A stretch of 25,557 bases of DNA, taken from contig JBBPTG010000314.1 in the NCBI GenBank assembly GCA_038093975.1, forward strand, positions 1-25,557. The letters are read 5' to 3'. Position 1 is the stretch's first letter. The number at the start of each line of letters is the position of its first letter. The notes under the pieces are model-generated. The model ran no database searches. It was not told the origin of the DNA and worked only from the letters and a program-made list of their open reading frames with translations. This stretch comes from Chalciporus piperatus. Its lineage: Eukaryota > Basidiomycota > Agaricomycetes > Boletales > Boletaceae. The position numbers were made by a program, and so were the translations under genes. Shown piece after piece: positions 8,065 to 16,876 of this stretch.

Positions 8065-8500
8065 TATCTACGCTTTTTTGTACACCTTAGCTACATTCAT
8101 TTATCCTACACTTTCCTATACTTTTAACTACAGTTTTAGTACGCTTTTTTGGTACATTCTAGTCCACTCAATCAGTACACACTTTACTACACTTTGAGTA
8201 CAGTTTTAGTACGCTTTTTCGTACACTTTAGCTACACTCATTTATACTACACTTTCCCACACTCTGGACTACACTTTTACTACACTTTTTTGTACACTTT
8301 AGATACACTTAACCTAGTTACAGTTTGCTACACTTTTGACTACATTTACTACGCTTTTTTGTACACTTTTGCTACACTCACACAACACACTTTCCCACAC
8401 TTTGGACTACACTTTTACTACGCTTTTTTGTACACTTTTGCTACACTCAATGCTAATACACCTTCCTACTAGTACACTTTTGACTACACTTCTTTTTTAA
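8065..8500 (+). repeat. 70-bp minisatellite, copy A
   Basis: The marker CGCTTTTTTGTACAC (with small variants) starts near 8071, 8142, 8212, 8283, 8352 and 8421, giving a period of 69-71 bases. The rest of the unit is made of TACACTTT and CTACACTC blocks. The strand asymmetry is strong (C and T on the plus strand). An equivalent block lies at 10925-11190. Confidence 0.8.
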
Positions 8501-8544
8501 ACACTTTTCTATGAATTATCATAAAATGTCACTAATTACCATGA

Positions 8545-9163
8545 TTATTGTGAAATATAAGAAATATCATCTGATACACATGATGAGAGGGTCAAGTATT
8601 TATCACAAATATCAACAAATCTGAAGAATATAAGAAATTCCATGAAATTGTTGACAAATATGTACTTTTTCTGAAAATTATGAGAATTTTCAGGGAGAGG
8701 TTTTTCCTGATGGGAGTTCTGTGGTTCGGGGTGTTGTCCCACCGCAAAGTCCTCGAGTTCGTCCGACTTGCATTTCGCAAGCTACGTGCGTGGATCAAGA
8801 TGAACGTGAGCGACGAGTCGATGACGCGCGTCATGATAAATTCAAGCGGAGACGCACCCTGACAATGTTCTCCGGAAAATTCGCAAGCTGAGCGACATGA
8901 ATACCAAAGCTCTGGTCCGAGACACCTACGATCATGCCCCCGATGAGGAATAGCTGATTATGTGACACGAAGCAGCACGACGATGCTTACCGGGCTGGAC
9001 CTTGTATAACAACGTAATGTCCCGCTCTTGCGATCCCTCCTCTTGTCCAACATGTGCGACGACATGCAAATTCTTCACGTGTGGGATCTCCTGATCGAGC
9101 GCGGTGAGTTCGTGGAAGTGGGTCGCGAATAGGCAGAATGCGCGAATGCTTGAGGCGATGTGT
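8545..9163 (-). pseudogene. MSH2: MSH2 C-terminal gene fragment with introns
   Basis: Three exons splice in perfect phase: 9163-8991, 8925-8858 and from 8781, with introns of 65 and 76 bases. They encode the end of a MutS-family ATPase: [14 protein letters not shown], then [12 protein letters not shown] and [10 protein letters not shown], then DQSFGIHVAQLANFP, then LAKCKSDELEDF, all diagnostic of MSH2, the eukaryotic mismatch-recognition subunit. The fragment begins inside an intron (branch CTAAC and acceptor CATAG just upstream of 9163). The roughly 700 upstream residues, including Walker A, are absent. Homology stops abruptly after DELEDF (about 8746). The frame runs on into AT-rich, unrelated DNA to a stop at 8545. 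It is therefore a piece of genomic DNA, not a reverse-transcribed copy. It cannot make a working MSH2, though the sequence kept shows no frameshift, which suggests a young insertion. Confidence 0.85.
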
Positions 9164-9199
9164 CTATGTGACGGGTTAGATCAAACTGTCAGAACACTG

Positions 9200-9590
9200 C
9201 AATCCAGCACAGGAACACAAATCCGCGTGCCTCTTCACCCGGGGTGCGTCACCGACGCCTATCGTTTTGCTCAAACGGACGTTGAACATCAGGAAAAAAG
9301 GTTTCCTCCTGTAGCACGATATAGTCTATATTACAATGGTAGCTATTGTAGTCTTCCCCCTAGTACATAACCTACATAGCTCAGGGATCAGTACTTTCTG
9401 TAGAGCAATGTAGTACCTCAGATGCCCATGTACCAAATTATAGATACTTATTGGCTCAAATTCCGGCTCTTCACACATGTGAAACAAAGGACATAACAAA
9501 GCAATTCAATTCCTTGGTAACACTACACATTTGCAAGCTATGTACCACTACTAGTATACTCTGCTCACTGCTGATGGGATCACGAGGGCA
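9200..9590. other. Gene-free stretch
   Basis: No recognisable protein or RNA gene. The part next to the MSH2 fragment could be remaining intron sequence. The rest is plain, AT-richer DNA with short frames. Confidence 0.35.
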
Positions 9591-9593
9591 GGA

Positions 9594-9836
9594 TGGTGGC
9601 ATGCACGAGCGAGTGAGGTGGCATGAGGTGGCAGTGTGCACGAGCGAGCTGATTGCGCTCGCGAAAAGGTGGAGATGGGGACTGGACTGGCAGCAGCATC
9701 CACGAGCGAGCACAATCAGTGCTCATAAACAGGTGGGGAAGGGTGGTGGGTGGGGATGATGGGATAGGTGGCATGGGACAGCGGCATGCACGAGCCAGCA
9801 CTGGACATGCTCGTAAAAGTCAGCTGGTGGGACAGC
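9594..9836. repeat. CACGAGCGAGC hairpin repeats
   Basis: A short G-rich unit containing CACGAGC(G/C)AGC recurs near 9605, 9639, 9701 and 9789. Three copies are followed by an inverted partner: GCGAGC/GCTCGC (near 9644-9662), GAGCAC/GTGCTC (near 9707-9723) and CGAGC/GCTCG (near 9791-9813). Between the units lie GGTGG-rich spacers. It adjoins the second hairpin array but has a different core. Confidence 0.5.
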
Positions 9837-9837
9837 A

Positions 9838-10031
9838 GGTGAGTAAACACTCACCTTGTAATGGCGGCGGGGCTGTTGAGCCCACGCCGGCCGTAATATT
9901 GAGGATGAAGATGAGGTGGGAGGTTGGGCAAACAGCGCACGCGGCTGTGTACGAGGTGAGTCTCAGTTGGGTTCGTTTGCAAGTAAAAACTCACCTTCGG
10001 ATGCCGGCGGGGCTGTTGAGCCCACACCGGC
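9838..10031. repeat. GC-rich hairpin module array, copy B
   Basis: Two more copies of the 29-base core lie at 9863-9891 and 10003-10031, 140 bases apart. The first is preceded by a perfect GGTGAG-TAAACA-CTCACC hairpin (9838-9855). The second retains only the CTCACC side. Core 5 has one stem mismatch (GGCGGCG) and core 6 another (CACACCGG), neither compensated. Confidence 0.75.
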
Positions 10032-10078
10032 CGTGTTGTTGTGGTTGAGGTTGGGTTGAGGTGTGGTGTCAAGGGAGG

Positions 10079-10555
10079 TGTTACGATTCCCCATTCTTTC
10101 CTTTTCCTTTTCCTTGTACTAAGTCCTAGTCGCTGGTTCGAGTCCCGCCTAGGCCTCTCATTTCTTACTTTGTCTTAGTCAGCGAATGTTCTCTCGTGTT
10201 CTTTCAACTTCTACACTTCGTCATCGCTGACTCGTACGCTTACTGAGCATGACTCATTCTTATTCGTCATAGCTCATTCTTACCTATTCTGACTCCTTCT
10301 ATGCCTGCCCTTAACTTGTTTCTTTACCTATATAAACCCTCGAGTCTCCTCCTGTAACCTTAAGTTAGACCTACTAGTACGCAATCTAGCCTGGTTACTC
10401 CTTGCTTCCCTTGAACCCTCTGAGAGTCACCGTCCCACTCTTGAACGGACGCTAGGCCTTAACGAGGACATCCCATCGTTAGGCTACCCTTGAAACCCTT
10501 GTCTTTGACTAGGCTTTTGCGTCTACGCTTTGACCTACCCGGTACAAGCGTAACA
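10079..10555 (+). mobile_element. Solo LTR with target duplication GGAGG
   Basis: It begins TGTTACGATTCC and ends GTACAAGCGTAACA, with 7-bp terminal inverted repeats TGTTACG/CGTAACA. It is flanked by GGAGG at 10074-10078 and 10556-10560, a perfect 5-bp duplication. It carries a TATATAAA box at 10329-10336, several TGACTC sites near 10225-10310, and GGTTCGAGTCC, a B-box-like motif, near 10134. It is related in start sequence to, but distinct from, the 583-bp LTR family. Copy A of the surrounding repeat lacks it, which independently confirms the insertion. Confidence 0.88.
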
Positions 10556-10585
10556 GGAGGAAGGAAGTGACACTCGAAAACGGTG

Positions 10586-10830
10586 ATGGCAGTCCAACTA
10601 TACCTGTAGGGGGGTAAGACTTATGGGACTTTGAATGAGACTTAAGTGGACTTACCTTTTTGGGAAGGACATTCCCATCACTCAGAATTGTAGTGTTGGT
10701 AGTATTGTGGTAGTACAGAGTGTATTCAAGTACCATCAGCCCAATATAGGTTTTTTCTTTCTTTTGCGCTTCGCGCGAATTAATTTAATTAATTTCGTAG
10801 TCACCCCTACAGGTATAGTTAGATTGCCAT
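10586..10830. mobile_element. 245-bp MITE-like element with 27-bp terminal inverted repeats
   Basis: The ends ATGGCAGTCCAACTATACC... (10586-10612) and their inverted complement (10804-10830) differ at two positions, both transitions. The inside is non-coding and includes an AT palindrome (AATTAATTTAATTAATT). The corresponding place in copy A (near 7970-7985) lacks it. The exact target duplication is unclear: TGGC occurs at both sides, and an inner TA/TA pair would suit a Tc1/mariner-type insertion instead. Confidence 0.65.
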
Positions 10831-10841
10831 GGCGATATGGC

Positions 10842-10901
10842 GAGTTCAACACGGTCACGTGACCTATTCGCGCGACTTTTGTCAAGTCCGAGCATTAGGA
10901 A
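10842..10901 (+). repeat. Conserved linker of the composite repeat, copy B
   Basis: Counterpart of 7989-8050, with the palindrome GGTCACGTGACC at 10853-10864 followed by CGCGCG, GTCAAGTCC and AGCATTAGGAA in the same order and spacing. Confidence 0.7.
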
Positions 10902-10924
10902 TGGCTACACATCATTAGCTTACA

Positions 10925-11190
10925 CTACTACATTTTTACTACAGACTTAGTACGCTTTTTTGTACACATTAGCTACTCATCTATCCTACACTTTTTTGTA
11001 CACTTTGCTACAGTTTTTACTACACTTAGTACGCTTTTTTGTACACTTTAAGCTACACAGTCCCAATACACCTCCATACACTTTTGATTACACTTAATCC
11101 GCTTTTTTGTACACTTTCCTACACTTTTTACTACACTTAATACGCTTTTTGTACACTTTTGATACATTTAATCCCTACATACTTTGCTAC
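10925..11190 (+). repeat. Minisatellite, copy B
   Basis: CGCTTTTTTGTACAC-like markers start near 10952, 11032, 11100 and 11143. The TACACTTT filler is as in copy A, but spacing is less regular (80, 68, 43), as if units were partly deleted. Confidence 0.72.
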
Positions 11191-11746
11191 ACTTTAGTTC
11201 ATACATGGGTTGATATAGCTTAGCCTCTGTCTACTGTAGTACTTGGTAGCAACTCACCTGTGTTACTGTAGTCATACATAGGAAGTTGTTCTCACGCACT
11301 GGACAAGCTGACAAACATCGCACTATTTTGGCTACAGAGCTGTGCAGTGTGCTACAGCCATAATTCTTTTTTGCAGATGAAGCACCCGGAGGGCCTTGCT
11401 TTAGGAATAGATCAAAGAAAAGAATACTGTAATAAGTATCAAGCAAGGTGACGAGGCTGTCAAGTGGCGGGTCCAGGATTGCCCGGAGGGCCTTGTTATT
11501 TAAACTGTTGCCAACTTGAATGACCTCAGCAGTCAAGGCAATCTACCTCAACCTCTCCAACTCTTAGATATAGATCTAAGTTCCTCAAATACCTTTTTGT
11601 TCTGGGCCCTTGGAGTTGTGCACAAGTTTCTAGCATATGCCAAGGATGTATGGTCACAGTGGTGGTGATGCAGCCTAGTCATTGGCAGGTGTGCTCTCTG
11701 AGCCTCCAAAAAAAGGCACAGGAAGCACACCAGCCAGTAACTCACT
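11191..11746. other. Gene-free stretch with a 14-bp direct repeat
   Basis: No family could be recognised in any frame. A minus-strand frame at 11231-11536 (about 100 codons) contains the 14-mer CCCGGAGGGCCTTG twice (plus-strand positions 11385 and 11482) and nothing else of note. I do not call it a gene. Confidence 0.35.
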
Positions 11747-13790
11747 CAGATTCCAGCATGATGTTCTTTCTTGTCATCCCTTCCTTATCCAAATCTAACA
11801 CCTACAACTCCTTATCTGCATCCTGTTCAAGCCTCTGCTCCACCTTCTTCTGAGTCTCCCATCCCCGGCCCAACTGCTCACTGGCAGACGTGAGCATATT
11901 CCCAGCGGCACCCCCAATAATATGTCCCAAGACAATATAGCTGTTTGCTGACAGTTCAGGTTGTAAACCCCATTGACGAGATGGAACATATTCTAGTTTG
12001 TGTTTACAGACAAAGGTGATCGTCATGCCTGATGTCCTAAACAACGGGGGAAAAATCTGCCACTAGTACCAACTGAAAATGGGGGAGGAAACAACTTCGA
12101 ATAAGGACCCAGCTTAAATTCTGCTCTTCCTCCCATTGTCTCTGCACCGCATTTGTAAGATGCACTCGCAAACCTCGCTCGTGACGTGTTTATCAGTCCA
12201 ACTTCCACACAGCTTACCATGCCAAGGTCGAGTGCCCGTCCGATGATGGCGATAGAGCTCGCTGATTCGGGGGTTACAGTGAGGATGTTGGATGTTGTCC
12301 ACCGGATGAGGCGTCTTGTGAGAGGGAGATACGATCAGCAATGTTATTCTTCATGCGATAACACGAGGATGAAAAACTACCGACCTGAAGAGACTTCAAA
12401 ACTTTCGAATCAAGTAACGCAACGACATCTCCCTCCTTGAGTTTCGACATCGCCTGAAACGCCCCTTTACTCCCACCCTGATAAACTTTCTTCACGTTCC
12501 CATTCTCCCTGTCACCTTATCAGAGTTGTCGGATTCGAACAGCAATAAGGTCAGGAAGGCGTCGCCCCTTAATGTCGCTTTCCCTCCGGGTGCAGAGGAC
12601 CGAGAACGAGCACCAAAATCGATTAATCTCATGCTCACATACCTCTTGCCGTGGGGTTTTGTGGCATCTGGGGTGCCGTTCTTGCCGGGTTTCTTGATCG
12701 TCATCGGAGGCGCGGCCATCATCACCTGGGGCGATGTCTACGAGTGTGTTTGATGGGACCTCTTTCTGCTACGACGGCGATGGTAACCCATCTACAGGAA
12801 CGTCGTACCCTGATTTGTTAGTGGTATGCAGGAGTAAAGACGCGAAGAGGAGAGGTAATATCGACCGCGAAGATATTCTTGGACGTCCTCGTGTGAGATA
12901 GATCGAGAGCTGTCAATATCGTTGGTTTAGTTAACATAATATACAAGGAAATAATGAAAAGACGGTATATTGCTGAAGATAAGGAAAGACGTGAACTTGT
13001 ACGTACGAAAGACGGATGTTAGAGTTTGGTTCCAGGCGCTCGAAGCGAGGGTCGTCTGGAGGTGGGTTATGATTCGCAGGTCCCATCTAGAGATCTTCCG
13101 AGGTTGTCATCCCTTTGTGGCAAACTTGTAGACGCGACGTGTGCTCCATACCCAGCCTCCTGGACCGTCTGGGCCCGCGCGGAGGTATCAGGCAACTTCG
13201 GCCCTGGCTTCTCTGCTAGGCTAGATGATCGAACCACCGTGGCCAGTTCGGAACGCGTAATGGGCCCAGGCCGCAGTGCAGCGAGTCTTATTGAGCACAT
13301 TGGAAGGTGCTGGTTTCGCATGGTGAAGGGTAGGGGCACTATTACCAGTCGAACGTGCGCTGTCGCTGGAGCGCGAACCCTCCGACGTGGCCGAGCTGTC
13401 AACATCAGGTCGTTGACGTCCCTGACCACCTTCCACTTCTTCTCTGTGATTGAGGCTCGGTTAAGCACCATTGATGTATGGAACGAAATGGATATGAAAC
13501 CTCACTCGGAGAGGGTGTCGCGGGTGCAAGGAGTGTACCGTCTCTTCGTTTTTGATTCGGAGACTAGAGACACGGATCGTCATCTGGGATGAGTCTGTGA
13601 GCTGGCCTTGGGGGAGCTTGATCTGTTTTCGGAGCTCGAGCAGTTTCTGTCGCTCAGCTTGTGCTCTGTGTGTAGATGACTCCATGAGGTTAGTCTCGAT
13701 GAATTTGACACGCCTTGGTTCTTCCACCGTCGCGGTGAGACTCGGACGCGTGGTTAGTACCTCTCGAGACGCGCGAGAGGAGGATGTCAA
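11747..13790 (-). pseudogene. MCM10: MCM10 pseudogene, nearly full length
   Basis: MCM10 is the replication-initiation factor that loads at origins through an OB fold and a zinc finger. Its pieces occur here in the right order but in changing frames. N-terminal: MESSTHRAQAERQKLLELRK, LLAPATPSPSE and KPAPSNVLNK, then SSSLAEKPGPKLPDTSARAQ. Middle: GYDVPVDG, VTIAVVAERGPI and RLIDFGARSRSS, then GGKATLRGDAFLTLLLFES. OB fold end: KLKEGDVVALLDSKVLK, then VTPESASSIAIIGRALDLGM. Zinc-finger remnant: CGSWTDKHVTSEVCECIL. C-terminal: RQWGLQPE and EQDADKEL. A tandem 7-mer CAACATC near 12289-12302 causes one frameshift. The segment with the first zinc cysteines is deleted. At least five further frame changes cannot all be introns. 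It is a decayed copy, and whether a functional gene exists elsewhere cannot be seen here. Confidence 0.8.
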
Positions 13791-14626
13791 TGTGTAGGGT
13801 CAGACTTTTACGGTCATCGGTGCCGCTGGTGAACAGGAGAAACCTATCGTTTTCCTTCAGGGTGAGATAAAGATTGTTTGTTCACTCGACCGATGCTTCG
13901 GCTGGTCGATACATTCGAATGTGACGCGAAGCTAGTAGGGGTCGAGGACACGAATTCGACTTTCTAGTGGGGATGGGTTAGGAGTCAGCGATCGCACTGC
14001 CAAATTCCCTCTTTACGTAACGACAATGTGTGCGACTCCGAGGGATACACTTTGCTTGAGAGCAACAGGCAAAAAGTGCAACTTGACCTTGTTCACTCAC
14101 CGAAGATACGCTAGACCCGCCTTCAACTGGAGCAGATATTATATCCGCCCGCAACGCCATGTGTTTCCGCCCACCAGAAAGTTCCTCGCCGCTGTGTCCG
14201 CTTTGATCATCCTGTATTCTTGAGCTGGGACGCACGAGATGGAGCGACTTGGACCTGTGGATCGCTTTGTCCTGAGCTCAGCCTTGTTATCCTCGTGGGG
14301 CTGTGATCACTCGGACAATAAAGGAGGCGGCGTGGCTCGAGTGGACGGGATAATCGCGTGCCGCACACGTGTATTCCGCATCTCATCTGTTAAAAGGTCT
14401 TTAACCTGTCCGTCACCGATTCATCGACTATTCTATCCCTTTTACCCCCGCAACAACCCGTTCCGAGCATTTCGTCCTCTCTCTGTGTTGTTCCCCGTTC
14501 ACTCCTTCCGGCCAGGTTGCGAGAGGACGCCAAGTCACCGTGATGACCACCGTGAATAAAGTACCATCGCATCATCCAAAGTATCGCAGTGAGTGCCACT
14601 GACTCTGTCAAATCGCACAAAGGCTC
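13791..14626. other. Region between MCM10 pseudogene and CCCH gene, with presumed promoter
   Basis: No gene recognised. Minus-strand (13978-14235) and plus-strand (14239-14559) frames lack family motifs and show ordinary shadow composition. The stretch 14440-14520 is pyrimidine-rich on the plus strand (CCTCTCTCTG..., CACTCCTTCC), as is usual for fungal core promoters, and probably belongs to the gene starting at 14627. Confidence 0.4.
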
Positions 14627-16056
14627 ATGACCACAAAAGCGAAGCTGTGTCGTAACTTTGTGAGTGGAAACTGCCCTTTTGGTCAAAAGTGCAGCTTCCT
14701 TCATCCCCCTCCTGGGATCCTCCCTCCCTCAGTACCTAGCGCACAACAACTCTTGAACTGGAACCTTCTTCTCCCACAATTGTTAGCCCTTTCAAGCCAA
14801 CAAGGCACTAAACCTACTATGACATGCCACTCTCCGCCACTGCCGCAACGACCGCAATTGATTGACGAGGACCCATCACCCTCAAGCTCTCTCTTACTTT
14901 CTACGTCGGATTGTACATCTTCGGAACAAATGCCAGAGACTAGGACCTACACCAGGCGGAATAAGTACCCCTGTAGGCACTTCGTGCGGACAAATGGTTG
15001 GTGTCCCGCTGGAGATCAGTGTAAATTGTCAGTCCGTGTCCATGTGGCATCGTGGTCGCTTTCTGATTCGTTCTTTCTAGCTACCACGACTTGTCTGCAG
15101 TACAGTCCATCTCACCCGAAACTGATCTTACACGTCCGCTCGAACCCGATGTGTACGGCGATGACGGCAGAACGATCAGCGGTGGCGTTCTTATGGGCGT
15201 ACGGCCACCGTCTCCGTCAAATGTCAGCGAGCAGTACCCACAATTCGTACCTTCCCACTATCCTGCCGCAGAGCTGCCGCAACCATGTTAGTTCGCCATT
15301 GCCTTGCTCTTATTTCCTATTGTTCTTAACGACTTCATAGACCAAGACTACCGAGCTGTTCCAGCGTATTGGCCTAGCCAACCATGGCCACAATATCCGG
15401 TGTATTACACCCCAGCTTATTCTGTACCCGTAACGAATTCTGTTCCTGCAACTGCAGCTCCCCATTCGACCATGCAATACATGAGTTATCCACCACCGCC
15501 ACCGCCTCCTCCGCCTCCTCCAGTACAAGCTCAACCACCAAGTGAATATCCGAATGGCGTTTCGACAGACACGTACGAGTTGAACGGAACGACGTACTTC
15601 CTTCCATCAGTGCCTCCTCCTCCCCCTCCCCCTCCCCCCGCGAGCTATGTATACCCTATCCCTCACCCAGCTCCATATAGCCATATGGTTCCTCCTCCAT
15701 ACGCCTATCATCCACCCCCGCCGCCGCCACCTCCTGTCTATCATAATGCCCCTGAGCAAGCAGCAGATTACCGACCCACATTCTTTGATCCATTTGCCTC
15801 AGATCCAATGGTCCCGAGCGAACTGCCGGTCATTCCGCGACTTCAGGACTATAATATTTCTCCCATCCTTGGTGACACGCCGCCACTACCACTGGCCTCG
15901 GAGCCCAAGGTAGACCTCGAGAGCACGCAAACCGATAGCCAAACGTCCACCAAGGAACACGAGTTCCCCTATCGACCTCCGAAGAACCAACGCGTCGGTC
16001 ATGCTCGTCGGATCAGCGTCAACATCAAGAAACACAGTCTCACAAACAGCGGCTGA
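14627..16056 (+). CDS. CCCH zinc-finger protein with proline-rich C-terminal half
   Basis: Three exons, 14627-15027, 15081-15286 and 15341-16056, splice in phase (introns of 53 and 54 bases; the second has branch CTTAAC and acceptor CATAG) to give about 440 residues. Finger 1 is LCRNFVSGNCPFGQKCSFLH (C-X7-C-X5-C-X3-H) near residues 8-27. Finger 2 is C-X9-C-X5-C-X3-H near residues 120-140. It is completed only by splicing, since the intron falls between CK and FYH. The rest is rich in P, Y and S, with four runs of 7-10 prolines, and ends in a basic stretch (HARRISVNIKK). CCCH fingers of this type bind single-stranded RNA, so a role in mRNA turnover or processing is likely, but the partner is unknown. 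It is convergent with the F-box gene. Confidence 0.85.
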
Positions 16057-16876
16057 GCCGCCCGCCAATATTCATCTATGGTCAAACGCTATAATTCTAT
16101 CAGGTCAATTTTGGTTGTTTCAACTTGTAACTTGGTTTCATGGTCTCGGAGCATGTTAGATTGTTGTATGTATGTTCAATTCCCCCCTCTGCATCATCAC
16201 GCTACCCCATTACAGTATATCATTCATTCAAAGTTTCCTCTTGGTCTCATCATGTCACGCACTCCTCATCTCTACATCCATTTGGCGTCCTCTATCCATC
16301 CTGTCTTATCACTGCCTCCTGTACTTACCCTACAAAGCCTTGAAATCTTCTCCAAGATCACTTTCCGTTTCATCTAATGATGGGTGGAACTGGCCTGCGC
16401 AGCGCGAGGCTCCTGTTCAACAATCATCATCTCTTGCGCCGGTAACTAAACGCTACCCGCAGGTCAGAGAATACCAATCAAGCTTCTTGAAGGCTATCGT
16501 TGAATGGGGAGTTCAATATTACATGTTAAAGGCTAAGTAAAAAAGAAAAATGCCACGATGATGATACATACAAGAAAATGCCGGTGGGTACATGAAATAA
16601 ATATGGATGGAAGAGAAGAGAAGAGAAGAAACGTCCCAGAAAAAATGCCTAATCGAAAAAAAGAAGTCCTTAAGAATAAAGCATAAACTTCTCCACGCGA
16701 ACACGAAGCCCCCCGAACCCCTGAATCTTGCCATCATCATCTGGATGCATCCCGGTATTAGTACGGCCTCTTCGCCTCCGAATTCGAAATGCCTCTCACG
16801 AGCTCATGAGCGTGGACCTGGGTCCAGTTCCACAGGGAAATCAAAAAAAGATTATTGAAATCTTCATCATTTCACT
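16057..16876. other. Convergent intergenic region
   Basis: Lies between the stop codons of two convergent genes and should hold both 3' untranslated regions. AT-rich stretches with ATAAATA (near 16598) and a purine run GAGAAGAGAAGAGAAGA (near 16612) are the only conspicuous elements. No further gene seen. Confidence 0.4.

Noticed and set aside
7370..10031. Helitron ends (TC start, hairpin then CTRR) around the MSH2 fragment
   Set aside because: GC hairpins are present, but many times per copy. No CTRR terminus at the right distance and no Rep/helicase sequence were found.
10115..10150. tRNA gene suggested by GGTTCGAGTCCC
   Set aside because: Only a B-box/T-arm-like motif is present. There is no A box, acceptor or anticodon arm, and it lies inside the solo LTR.
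13026..13592. 188-codon plus-strand open frame
   Set aside because: It runs antisense to the MCM10 pseudogene, has no family motif and is explained by the GC-rich opposite strand.
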